NCBI GenBank assembly: GCA_036562625.1
Contig: DATCJV010000062.1
Span: 1 to 10,330 of the forward strand
DNA from: DUOH01 sp036562625
GTDB taxonomy: Bacteria; Bacillota; UBA4882; UBA10575
DNA: 10,330 nucleotides
Direction of reading: 5' to 3'
Numbering within the stretch: position 1 is the stretch's first letter; the number at the start of each line of letters is the position of its first letter. The translations under genes and the position numbers were made by a program. This document shows positions 1-5,684 of this stretch, piece by piece. Under the pieces are notes generated by a model. The model saw nothing but the letters and a program-made list of their open reading frames with translations. It was not told the origin of the DNA and made no database searches.

Positions 1-485
1 ACCTTCACCCTGACCGCGCCCACCCTTTCCAGATGCGTAAGGACAAATTCTCCGACCTCATCGGCGACAATGATCTGCGCTTCATCGGCAGTAATCAGGA
101 TGTCCCCGATCTTTTCTCTTTTCAACCCCAGCCCCAGGAGACTGCCTAACACGTCCCGGTGACCAAAGGCTGCTTCCTCCAGTTTTCCCGCCAAGGCCTT
201 AATGGAAAAGAAGGCCAGTGGCGGTTCGATGGATTCTGTCAAATAATAGGAGGGCGCCAGGACAAGCCTTTGACGTTCCGCCTTACGATAACCTCCAAAG
301 GCCAGAAATTTTACCTCAGGGACAAAGTGCAATATATCTTTGGCCACCTTTTGTTCATGAGGATCAAGAAAATCCGTTCCTACAGGAGCAGCCCGTCTTA
401 GGCTCAACTCCGCTTGATCTAGAATACGGGCGGCCAATATCCGGTCTGCGCCGGTGGTATGTGAAAGCAACCTCTCTCTTTCCAT
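1..485 (-). CDS. ylmH: YlmH-like RNA-binding protein, C-terminus cut by window edge
   Basis: This frame is open from an ATG at 483-485 to the left edge, giving 161 full codons of a family usually about 260 residues long. The ATG follows AAGGAG with a 5-base gap, which fixes the start. Visible family features are the GGYRKAER motif at residues 64-71 and the LGLKREKIGDIL stretch at 119-130, both typical of YlmH. The C-terminal S4 RNA-binding domain should lie beyond the window. Family knowledge: YlmH sits next to sepF and divIVA in Gram-positive bacteria, and its homologues bind RNA or ribosomal particles and have been linked to ribosome rescue or quality control. It follows proC after about 98 bases holding GTTAAC-type repeats and a small hairpin, so it may not be purely co-transcribed. 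Identification is from motif and synteny recall, and is fairly secure. Confidence 0.88.
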   Translation of the reverse strand, partial: MERERLLSHTTGADRILAARILDQAELSLRRAAPVGTDFLDPHEQKVAKDILHFVPEVKFLAFGGYRKAERQRLVLAPSYYLTESIEPPLAFFSIKALAGKLEEAAFGHRDVLGSLLGLGLKREKIGDILITADEAQIIVADEVGEFVLTHLERVGAVRVK

Positions 486-501
486 GCTGTCTCCTTCCGT
501 G

Positions 502-520
502 TGCGTACACCTTATACGCA
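502..520 (-). promoter_or_regulatory. Small hairpin just upstream of the ylmH ribosome binding site
   Basis: A 6-base perfect inverted repeat (TGCGTA and TACGCA) flanks a 7-base loop, ending shortly before the AAGGAG of ylmH. There is no T-run on the downstream side, so it is not a standard terminator. It could be a minor mRNA structure or an operator. Its function is unknown. Confidence 0.3.
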
Positions 521-528
521 AAGTATCA

Positions 529-590
529 GGTCAACTAACAGGTTAACCAGCTTGGTTAACCAGTTGACCAGCTCGGTTAATAGTTAACCA
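529..590. repeat. Cluster of GGTTAACC-type palindromic repeats overlapping the proC stop codon
   Basis: Six copies or near-copies of the palindrome GGTTAACC occur in 62 bases: 529-536 (GGTCAACT), 541-548, 554-561, 562-569 (AGTTGACC), 575-582 and 582-589. An 18-base unit at 542-559 recurs at 563-580 with 16 of 18 matches, a 21-base period. The first two perfect copies form a 9-base stem with a 3-base loop. The cluster lies between the end of proC and ylmH and covers the proC stop codon at 584-586. No T-run follows, so a terminator is unlikely. It could be a protein-binding site array or a simple local repeat. Confidence 0.6.
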
Positions 591-1384
591 CTCTGCCCAA
601 TCTCTTCGGCTTTTTTCGCCGCCGCAAGCAGGGCTTTATAGATCAAACCCGTAAACCCGCCATACTCCATCTCCGCTAAGCCGGTCATGGTGGTGCCCCC
701 CGGAGAAGTAACCATGTCCCTTAAGACTCCCGGGTGTTCACCGCTCTCCGCCACCATCCGGGCGCTGCCAATGACGGTTTGCAGCGTCAATTCCCTGGCC
801 AGTCCCCGGGGCAGTCCCAACAGCACACCGGCGTCGATTAAAGCCTCGATAAATTTGTATACATAACCCGGTCCGCTGCCGGAGAGGGCGGTGACCGCAT
901 CCATCAACCGCTCCGGAACGATCACAACCTTTCCCAAGGCGCCCAGAATCTCCTGTCCCCAGACTAAATCCTCCTCCGAAGCGGATTCGCTTGGCGAAAG
1001 CGCGGTAATTCCCGCCTGAATCAACCCAGGGGTGTTCGGCATCGCCCTAAGGATTCTAGTCCCCTCTGGAAGCAGGGCGGCCAAGCGGGCAATGGTATAA
1101 CCGGCCACAATCGATAAGAATGGGGTTTGAGGGGGATATGGCAAATCCCGGAAAACTTCCGGTAAGACCTGGGGTTTAACGGCGCAAATCACCCCGGCGG
1201 CTTTCTGCACCACCTCCGCGTTAGAGGCCAGAACCTGTAAGCCCAAGCCGGACAGTTCCTGCCGGCGTTTGGGATCAGGGTCAAAGACCATAATTTTTCC
1301 CTTGGGATAGCCCTGGCTGATTAAAGAGTTGATTATGGCGCCGGCCATCATCCCGCCGCCGATAAACCCCAGTTCACGTTCCAC
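584..1384 (-). CDS. proC: Pyrroline-5-carboxylate reductase
   Basis: ProC performs the last step of proline synthesis, reducing 1-pyrroline-5-carboxylate to L-proline with NAD(P)H in the cytoplasm. The 266-residue length is normal for the family. The N-terminal Rossmann motif GFIGGGMMAGAI is at residues 6-17, AVKPQ at 68-72 and RAMPNTP at 113-119. The C-terminal all-helical dimerisation domain carries the signature ALSGSGPGYVYKFIEAL at about 166-182 and SPGGTT at 227-232. Translation starts at GTG, 7 bases after AAGGAGG. It sits directly downstream of sepF with about 40 bases between them, in a position where many Bacillota carry ylmG or nothing. The last codons lie in a repeat cluster. No feature suggests loss of function. 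Confidence 0.96.
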   Translation of the reverse strand: MERELGFIGGGMMAGAIINSLISQGYPKGKIMVFDPDPKRRQELSGLGLQVLASNAEVVQKAAGVICAVKPQVLPEVFRDLPYPPQTPFLSIVAGYTIARLAALLPEGTRILRAMPNTPGLIQAGITALSPSESASEEDLVWGQEILGALGKVVIVPERLMDAVTALSGSGPGYVYKFIEALIDAGVLLGLPRGLARELTLQTVIGSARMVAESGEHPGVLRDMVTSPGGTTMTGLAEMEYGGFTGLIYKALLAAAKKAEEIGQSG

Positions 1385-1424
1385 TTTTCATCCTCCTTAC
1401 CATCTTCTGAACCTTACGGTCTGC

Positions 1425-1895
1425 TTATTTCGTCTTGAAAAAATCCTCATTCAGTTCGGAGCGGGGCGGGATGGAGACCTCTATATTGGCGGGAGTAAAA
1501 AGAATAATGGACGTGCTGACCTTCTGCACCGCCCCATCCAAAGCATAGACCGCCCCACCGACAAAATCAGTTATTCTCCGGGCCAGGCTCTTCTCAAGCT
1601 CTTCCATATTCAAAATAACCGGTCGTCTGTTTTTTAGGTGATCCACAATGGGTTGCACATCATCAAAACCTTGCGGTTCAAAGACTACCAGCTTTACGGC
1701 TTTGGAAGGGTTGGGCAGGCTAACCACTTTTCCACTGGTCTGATTCTTTTTATTAGCCGCTGTTCCATAGTTCTCCGGATAAGCCTCTTCGACGACTTCT
1801 TCCGTTTCAATGCCGAAAAGATGCATTATCCGCTCTAAAATTCCTTTCTTCCCTTCAGTTGTTTCCCAATTCTCACTGTTTTCCCAATTCTTCAA
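1425..1895 (-). CDS. sepF: SepF, FtsZ-associated cell-division protein
   Basis: SepF tethers FtsZ filaments to the membrane and helps shape the division septum. The protein has 156 residues. Residues about 66-146 form the conserved SepF domain, with VVFEPQGFDDVQPIVDHL and then RRPVILNMEELE at 90-101 and RITDFVGGAVYALDG at 107-121, which are family hallmarks. An amphipathic stretch at about 17-28 (KGILERIMHLFG) resembles the membrane-targeting helix. In most SepF proteins this helix is at the extreme N-terminus; here it is preceded by about 16 polar residues with a repeated NWE pattern. The start is TTG, 7 bases after AAAGGAGG, and that site overlaps the end of yggS, so the two genes are probably translationally coupled. 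No better downstream start with a ribosome binding site was found. Confidence 0.95.
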   Translation of the reverse strand: MKNWENSENWETTEGKKGILERIMHLFGIETEEVVEEAYPENYGTAANKKNQTSGKVVSLPNPSKAVKLVVFEPQGFDDVQPIVDHLKNRRPVILNMEELEKSLARRITDFVGGAVYALDGAVQKVSTSIILFTPANIEVSIPPRSELNEDFFKTK

Positions 1896-1897
1896 AG

Positions 1898-2605
1898 TTA
1901 ACCCTCCTTTGGGGTATGAAAAATTGCCGAGCCGATCCGGACAAGAGTAGCCCCTTCTTCCACCGCCACCTCATAATCATTACTCATTCCCATGGAAAGG
2001 TGACGCCATTCCGCTCCCGGCTGATACTCTCTTTTGATCTCATGAAACAACTCACGCAAACCGCGAAAGATTGGACGCGTTACTTCCGGATCCGGAACGT
2101 AAGGGGCCATTGTCATCAAACCGCATACTATAAGGTTACTTAACTCAGTAACCTTAGCATAGAAAGACCGGAGCTCAGCCGGGGCTAATCCATGTTTCGT
2201 CTCTTCACCAGAGACGTTGACCTGCAGTAGGACGGGCACTTGCAAACCAAGTTCTTGTCCTCTTTTATTAATCTCCTGCGCCAAGCTCCATCTATCTACT
2301 GAATGAATAAGGTCAAACCTACCCACGACCATACGCACTTTATTCCTTTGCAAACTCCCGATCAGGTGCATATGATAGCTTTGGTGCGGAAGCTTTTCGC
2401 GTAAAGCCTCTTGCTTTTTGAGGGCATCCTGCACCCGGTTCTCCGCCAAATCCATCTGCCCCAGCCTGAGGAGTTCTTCAATCTGGTCCACTCCTACAGT
2501 CTTGGTAACCGCCAATAACTTTATATCTTTCGGATCGCGGCCCGCTCTGGAGGCCGCCCGGTTGATTCGCTCCTGTACTGCTTGTAAGTTCTTGGCCAAA
2601 TCCAT
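1898..2605 (-). CDS. yggS: YggS/PLPBP family pyridoxal phosphate homeostasis protein
   Basis: Members bind pyridoxal 5'-phosphate and buffer vitamin B6 and amino-acid metabolism; no catalytic activity is firmly established for the family. Counted from the ATG used here the protein has 235 residues. The PLP lysine is in LLAVTKTV at residue 35, followed by AENRVQDA, HLIGSLQRNK, the long QVNVSGEETKHGL block and the C-terminal LSMGMSNDYEVAVEEGATLVRIG phosphate-binding segment. The frame is open up to a GTG at 2632, but the ATG at 2603-2605 has GGGGAG 8 bases ahead and matches the usual N-terminus, so it is preferred. It lies between the HlyD-like gene and sepF, as ylmE does next to ylmF in Bacillus. 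Its stop codon overlaps the sepF ribosome binding site. Confidence 0.95.
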   Translation of the reverse strand: MDLAKNLQAVQERINRAASRAGRDPKDIKLLAVTKTVGVDQIEELLRLGQMDLAENRVQDALKKQEALREKLPHQSYHMHLIGSLQRNKVRMVVGRFDLIHSVDRWSLAQEINKRGQELGLQVPVLLQVNVSGEETKHGLAPAELRSFYAKVTELSNLIVCGLMTMAPYVPDPEVTRPIFRGLRELFHEIKREYQPGAEWRHLSMGMSNDYEVAVEEGATLVRIGSAIFHTPKEG

Positions 2606-2632
2606 CTCAATATCTCCCCTTTGCTCATCCAC

Positions 2633-3817
2633 CTAAAAACGCACTCGTTTGGTTGCGAGAGGAGTTCCTTCCGGCACCCCCTGGATGATCGCCCAGTCAT
2701 CATTCTGGTCAATCAAGGTCACAGGCGTCATTCCCTTGTTTTTTCGCAGCGTAGCGGTTAAGAGACGCCACCCTTCCTCTTTGTGATAATCCAAAGCGGA
2801 ACACGGCACCCGTATCCCGGAGGTGGTCTTATAGATGAGGTATGATTTAAAGACTCTTTTCTCCAAAAACTCCGGACTAAAGGTCTCATCCTCATAAATC
2901 CAGAATAACGAGGTTTGATTGAAACTAGTTCCCATAAAGGTCAGCATAAACTCTTTGTTTTCCAGGCAAACCCGGGATCTCTCCCCTGTTTCCGGGGTCA
3001 AGGGTTCGAGCTCTTTTGGTACTTGAAAGACCAGCCTGAGCTTTGCCCCGGTCACAATCTTCCCGACCGGTTTCACCTCTTTCGCCCGATCCTCGGCTTT
3101 CGGCAGAAATTCCTTGCCCAAATCCTTAAATCTGCCGGAGAATAGCTTCTCGTCTTCCTGTAAAGCCTCAAAGCCGATAGATTCTCCTCCATCCAATCCG
3201 AGGAGAAATACTCCCGGAACATTCGCCCTGACCACTCGGAACTGGTCCTGCCAATCCGGGGCAATCTTAGTCCTGCCTTCTTGTAACACCTCTTCTTTCA
3301 GGGAGACTAACCTTCTTCTTCTGGTCTCGGCTTGATTCAGGGTAAGCCTCATCGCATCTCTGGCCGGACCGGGCCCTAATTTAGACAGATAACTGTGGTA
3401 AAAGTCAATGTCTTTATCCAATTCTGCGATTTCTTGCTGGATCGTATATAACCTGCGATCCACAGCGTGTAAGATCTTACGCCTTTCCGCATCCAATTGA
3501 CTGTTGAAAGCGGGATTAATAATCTCCGCCACCGGTTCTCCCTGTCGAATTCTGGCGCCGTTCTCCACCAGTAAATGAAGATGGCCGGAGATCGGAGGAT
3601 AGATCACTTCTTCTTCCCGAAAGACATATGTATTCATCCATTGTCCGTGCTCAATCGTACCCCATTCCGCCACCGCTGGCTGGGCAAAGATACACTCCAA
3701 GGCAAAAGTGAGGGCTTGAAATAAGATGAACAACAACAATAGAGTCCGGCACAACCTGGGACCCAACCTTACCACATAGCCGGCGATGGAATTGGGTCTG
3801 ATCACATAGCGTTTCAT
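2633..3817 (-). CDS. HlyD-like single-pass membrane protein
   Basis: This 394-residue protein has a basic N-terminus, one hydrophobic span at about residues 24-46, and an extracytoplasmic part. A lipoyl/barrel-sandwich half is visible at about 73-102 (YPPISGHLHLLVENGARIRQGE), then a charged, probably coiled-coil stretch at about 108-182. A second barrel-like region ends near SGIRVPCSAL at 333-342. This layout is that of membrane-fusion/HlyD adaptor proteins, which normally work with an ABC or other exporter. No transporter gene is present here. Its place between pgeF and yggS suggests a role linked to the envelope or division, which is inference. The start ATG follows GGAGG by 6 bases; the RBS lies in the palindrome GGAGGCCTCC. 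The exact function is unknown. Confidence 0.8.
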   Translation of the reverse strand: MKRYVIRPNSIAGYVVRLGPRLCRTLLLLFILFQALTFALECIFAQPAVAEWGTIEHGQWMNTYVFREEEVIYPPISGHLHLLVENGARIRQGEPVAEIINPAFNSQLDAERRKILHAVDRRLYTIQQEIAELDKDIDFYHSYLSKLGPGPARDAMRLTLNQAETRRRRLVSLKEEVLQEGRTKIAPDWQDQFRVVRANVPGVFLLGLDGGESIGFEALQEDEKLFSGRFKDLGKEFLPKAEDRAKEVKPVGKIVTGAKLRLVFQVPKELEPLTPETGERSRVCLENKEFMLTFMGTSFNQTSLFWIYEDETFSPEFLEKRVFKSYLIYKTTSGIRVPCSALDYHKEEGWRLLTATLRKNKGMTPVTLIDQNDDWAIIQGVPEGTPLATKRVRF

Positions 3818-3818
3818 G

Positions 3819-3828
3819 GGAGGCCTCC
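3819..3828 (-). promoter_or_regulatory. Ribosome binding site of the HlyD-like gene inside a perfect palindrome
   Basis: The GGAGG at 3824-3828 is followed at once by its own complement CCTCC (3819-3823) before the ATG at 3815-3817. The two halves form the 10-base palindrome GGAGGCCTCC. The spacing of 6 bases is normal, so the start is secure. The complementary block could compete with 16S rRNA for the Shine-Dalgarno, probably only in dimers because there is no loop. Confidence 0.6.
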
Positions 3829-4098
3829 ATATCAGAGCGCTATAAAAGTAAACCTTGCAAGATATTTGCTGGGTAAATAATCATTTGAATTCTCTATCGT
3901 CCAATTTTCTGATCAGGCATGTGGATCGGATGCTCTGCGAAAAGTAGCATTAATACTTGTATAAATTCGCTAGATCTCGGATATTTCCTGCCTTAATACT
4001 TTGTAAAAGTAGCCGGTCCCGGCCCGGGCGCCTGCTCACCTCCCAAACCGAAGACAAGCAACACCGACGCTGGCAAGAATAGAAAGGAACAAATCGCT

Positions 4099-4125
4099 TA
4101 ATACCGTAATTATCCGGTATTACGG
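4099..4125 (-). repeat. Two overlapping inverted repeats that exclude each other
   Basis: TAATACCG at 4099-4106 pairs with CGGTATTA at 4115-4122 (8-base arms, 8-base loop). CCGTAAT at 4104-4110 pairs with ATTACGG at 4119-4125 (7-base arms, 8-base loop). The arms share bases, so only one stem can form at a time. It lies about 40 bases after the pgeF stop codon. No T-run follows, so it is not a standard terminator. Confidence 0.5.
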
Positions 4126-4164
4126 CCTTCCGGCACAAAACACTCTACCGTAGGGCGATACTTC

Positions 4165-4944
4165 TTATTTTAACAACACCAGCGACAAATGGCGCCCGGT
4201 GCGCCCTTGGTCCCGACGATAGGAAAAGAAGTCCCGGGGATGACAAAAGGTACACAAAGTGGAAACATCAATCCGCTCAGGCAATACCCCGTGTTGAATC
4301 AGGAGTTCTTTGTTCAATTCCGGTAGGTTCAACGTAGGAGAACCCGCTAGGTCTTGTTTTTTGCAGGATAAATCCAACCAATGATACTTGGTTTGAAACT
4401 CTTCATATAATTCCGCGGATACCGTATAACAACAACCGCCGATGGCCGGTCCGATCGCCGCCAACAACTGGTTTGGCTCTGTATCAAACTTCTCCGCCAT
4501 GACCAGCAGGACTTTACGGACAATTCCGTGGAGGGTTCCCCGCCAACCGGCATGTGCTGCCGCCACTACCCGGTGAATGGGATCTGCCAAGATAATGGGT
4601 ACACAATCGGCATGAGTGGTGGCAACCGCTGTTCCGGAACAGGCGGTCACCAGAGCGTCGGCCTCCGGCAGTACGGCCTCTTTGTGGGCTGGAACTGGAG
4701 AAACCCGGTGATCTACGAGAAAAACCTGGTCTCCGTGTACCTGCCGGACAGTAAAGACCCGTTCCGGTTCGATCCCGAATCCGGCAAAAAATAGCCTACG
4801 GTTACTGGAGACTTTACCTGGATCATCCCCGCAGAAAAAACCCAAATTCAATCCGGAATAAGCACCACTGCTCAGACCGGCATGTCGGGTGGAAAAGCCA
4901 TGATCCATCCAGGGAAAATCCAATAAAGTAGAACGGTAAATCAC
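4165..4944 (-). CDS. pgeF: PgeF/YfiH/LACC1-family multi-copper-like protein (YlmD)
   Basis: The family was once called polyphenol oxidase. It has been linked to peptidoglycan editing (PgeF) and, in LACC1-type members, to purine nucleoside phosphorylase and adenosine deaminase activity. Counted from GTG at 4944 the protein has 259 residues. The metal-binding triad is visible as H70 in RQVHGD, C114 in THADCVPIIL and H131 in AAAHAGWRG. IGPAIGGCCY (164-173) and LCTFC (230-234) are further hallmarks. The catalytic core is intact. The start is doubtful. The GTG has no ribosome binding site, while the strong AAGGAGGA with ATG at 4984 is one frame out. Sequence upstream of the GTG in the PgeF frame still resembles the family N-terminus. 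The gene follows nrdG and precedes the HlyD-like gene. Confidence 0.93.
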   Translation of the reverse strand: MIYRSTLLDFPWMDHGFSTRHAGLSSGAYSGLNLGFFCGDDPGKVSSNRRLFFAGFGIEPERVFTVRQVHGDQVFLVDHRVSPVPAHKEAVLPEADALVTACSGTAVATTHADCVPIILADPIHRVVAAAHAGWRGTLHGIVRKVLLVMAEKFDTEPNQLLAAIGPAIGGCCYTVSAELYEEFQTKYHWLDLSCKKQDLAGSPTLNLPELNKELLIQHGVLPERIDVSTLCTFCHPRDFFSYRRDQGRTGRHLSLVLLK

Positions 4945-4993
4945 AATGCCGCCAACTTCTTGTCTCGTCCAAGCGATCCTCCATTCCTCCTTC

Positions 4994-5512
4994 TTACTTT
5001 CTCCAGATCACCGGCGCTCCCCCGGCTAAAGAAGCCTGCACATCAATTAGCCGCTGATTGCGGGATCCTCTGAACAATAAGGCAGGGTCCTTCTCCTTTT
5101 CCAGGAAAGGTCCATCCACCAGGAGAAAGGTCTCCTGCAGGAGGGCGTTGATCAGCGGAGAATTCCACTTAATTATCTCTTCCCAGAGAAAACCGGTGTA
5201 AATCATGACGTTCCCCCCGGCTTCTCTGGTCTTTTGGGCCAAAGCGAGGGCGCCGGCAGGTTGCAATAAAGGCTCACCCCCACTGATGGTAATACCGGAG
5301 AGTAAGGGGTTATATCGCAACATCCGCCAAATCTCCTCCACGGTTCGCAGGGCGCCTCCGCCCGGATCCCAAGTTTCAGGGTTATGACAACCCGGACACT
5401 GGTGAGGACAGCCTTGAAAGAAGACCACCCCGCGCAGACCGGGACCGTCCACTACACTTTCTCTTTCAACACCGGCCAACCGGATCAAACCCTCCTGTGG
5501 AAAATCTCCCAT
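4994..5512 (-). CDS. nrdG: Anaerobic ribonucleotide reductase activating protein (radical SAM)
   Basis: NrdG uses an iron-sulfur cluster and S-adenosylmethionine to install the glycyl radical on NrdD, the oxygen-sensitive class III ribonucleotide reductase that makes deoxynucleotides. Counted from the ATG chosen here it has 172 residues. The cluster motif CPHQCPGC gives C35, C39 and C42, preceded by ESVVDGPGLRGVVFFQGC. GGEP lies at 78-81, with YTGF, LLVDGPF and FRGSRNQRLIDV towards the C-terminus, all typical of NrdG. The frame runs on to a TTG at 5575. The ATG at 5510-5512 is preferred because a strong AGGAGG is brought within 9 bases by an intervening hairpin, and because the length then fits the family. 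The GTG one codon earlier is an alternative. No nrdD is in the window, so it must be elsewhere or absent. Confidence 0.92.
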   Translation of the reverse strand: MGDFPQEGLIRLAGVERESVVDGPGLRGVVFFQGCPHQCPGCHNPETWDPGGGALRTVEEIWRMLRYNPLLSGITISGGEPLLQPAGALALAQKTREAGGNVMIYTGFLWEEIIKWNSPLINALLQETFLLVDGPFLEKEKDPALLFRGSRNQRLIDVQASLAGGAPVIWRK

Positions 5513-5518
5513 CACCTT

Positions 5519-5541
5519 AGCGCTTCCGCGCTTCACCTCCT
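5519..5541 (-). promoter_or_regulatory. nrdG Shine-Dalgarno with a hairpin in the spacer
   Basis: AGGAGG at 5536-5541 lies 23 bases from the ATG at 5510-5512, too far for normal initiation. A 14-base perfect hairpin at 5519-5532 (stem AGCGC/GCGCT, loop GGAA of the stable GNRA class) fills the gap. If folded, it leaves about 6 bases to the GTG at 5515 or about 9 to the ATG at 5512. A bridging hairpin of this kind is known for phage T4 gene 38. The fold and its use here are inference. Confidence 0.6.
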
Positions 5542-5587
5542 GCCTGACAGCTGTATTTGTAAAGTACCCCACCAATCTTTATCGGCC

Positions 5588-5653
5588 TTATACCCCTGTC
5601 CGTCGCTCCAACGCAGAGTATAAAATATTATGTAAAGTTTTCAGCTTGTGCAT
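5588..5653 (-). CDS. Possible 21-residue leader peptide or small protein upstream of nrdG
   Basis: An ATG at 5651-5653 is preceded by GGAGG (5663-5667) with a 9-base gap and opens a 21-codon frame that stops at TAA (5588-5590). The peptide begins MHKLKTLHNI and ends ERRTGV, with about five basic residues and an amphipathic look. It ends 75 bases before the preferred nrdG start and is in the same frame as nrdG, separated by two stop codons. Its first codons overlap a perfect DnaA box (5647-5655) on the same strand. It may act as a leader that couples or attenuates nrdG translation, or may be a chance frame. It has no recognised homologue. Codons such as the LHN run do not point to a classical amino-acid attenuator. 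Confidence 0.4.
   Translation of the reverse strand: MHKLKTLHNILYSALERRTGV
5617..5644 (-). promoter_or_regulatory. Candidate nrdG-proximal promoter
   Basis: CTGAAA (5639-5644) and TATACT (5617-5622) are separated by 16 bases and match the sigma-A consensus at 4/6 and 5/6. A transcript from here would start inside the small open frame and carry only nrdG and later genes. This is a weak call in AT-rich sequence. Confidence 0.25.
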
Positions 5654-5655
5654 AA
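5647..5655 (-). promoter_or_regulatory. DnaA box, TTATGCACA
   Basis: The minus strand reads TTATGCACA, an exact match to the general DnaA box TTATNCACA. It overlaps the ATG of the small open frame and lies in the leader of nrdG. It points opposite to the other two perfect boxes. Confidence 0.6.
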
Positions 5656-5684
5656 TTATCTTCCTCCATGGGTTTTCTCCACAA
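5655..5684 (-). promoter_or_regulatory. Candidate promoter overlapping the DnaA-box cluster
   Basis: TTGTGG (5679-5684) and GATAAT (5655-5660) are 18 bases apart. The -35 hexamer sits in one of the degenerate DnaA-like sites and the -10 abuts the TTATGCACA box, so DnaA binding would be expected to affect it if the promoter is real. It could not drive the small open frame, whose ribosome binding site lies within the promoter. Only the position and a fair -10 support it. Confidence 0.3.

Larger units (their letters stand above)
3818..4164. other. Gap without a confident gene, upstream of the HlyD-like gene
   Basis: These about 350 bases separate pgeF from the HlyD-like gene. Seen in them are two overlapping, mutually exclusive stems at 4099-4125, a GC-rich patch at about 4014-4032, and duplicated short modules at 3940-4013. 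A minus-strand frame (3950-4138) is open, and an adjacent frame (3993-4097) encodes a hydrophobic stretch. Neither has a convincing ribosome binding site and start. No clear sigma-A promoter and no T-run terminator was recognised. It may hold a promoter for the HlyD-like gene or a decayed small gene. Confidence 0.5.

Noticed and set aside
159..538. Plus-strand open frames of 80 and 106 codons
   Set aside because: They lie antisense to ylmH, have no recognisable protein features, and the minus frame shows clear YlmH motifs.
2606..2632. GTG start at 2632 for yggS
   Set aside because: The ATG at 2605 has GGGGAG 8 bases upstream and gives the usual family start; the GTG has no clear ribosome binding site.
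3950..4039. A 29-residue gene starting at GTG 4039, with a faint likeness to the start of sigma factors (LLQSIKAGNIRDLANLY)
   Set aside because: The GGAGG overlaps the GTG itself, so it cannot serve that start, and the sequence after the stop does not continue as a sigma factor. Listed only as part of a possible decayed gene.
4528..4794. Plus-strand open frame of 88 codons
   Set aside because: It is antisense to the well-conserved core of pgeF and has no independent support.
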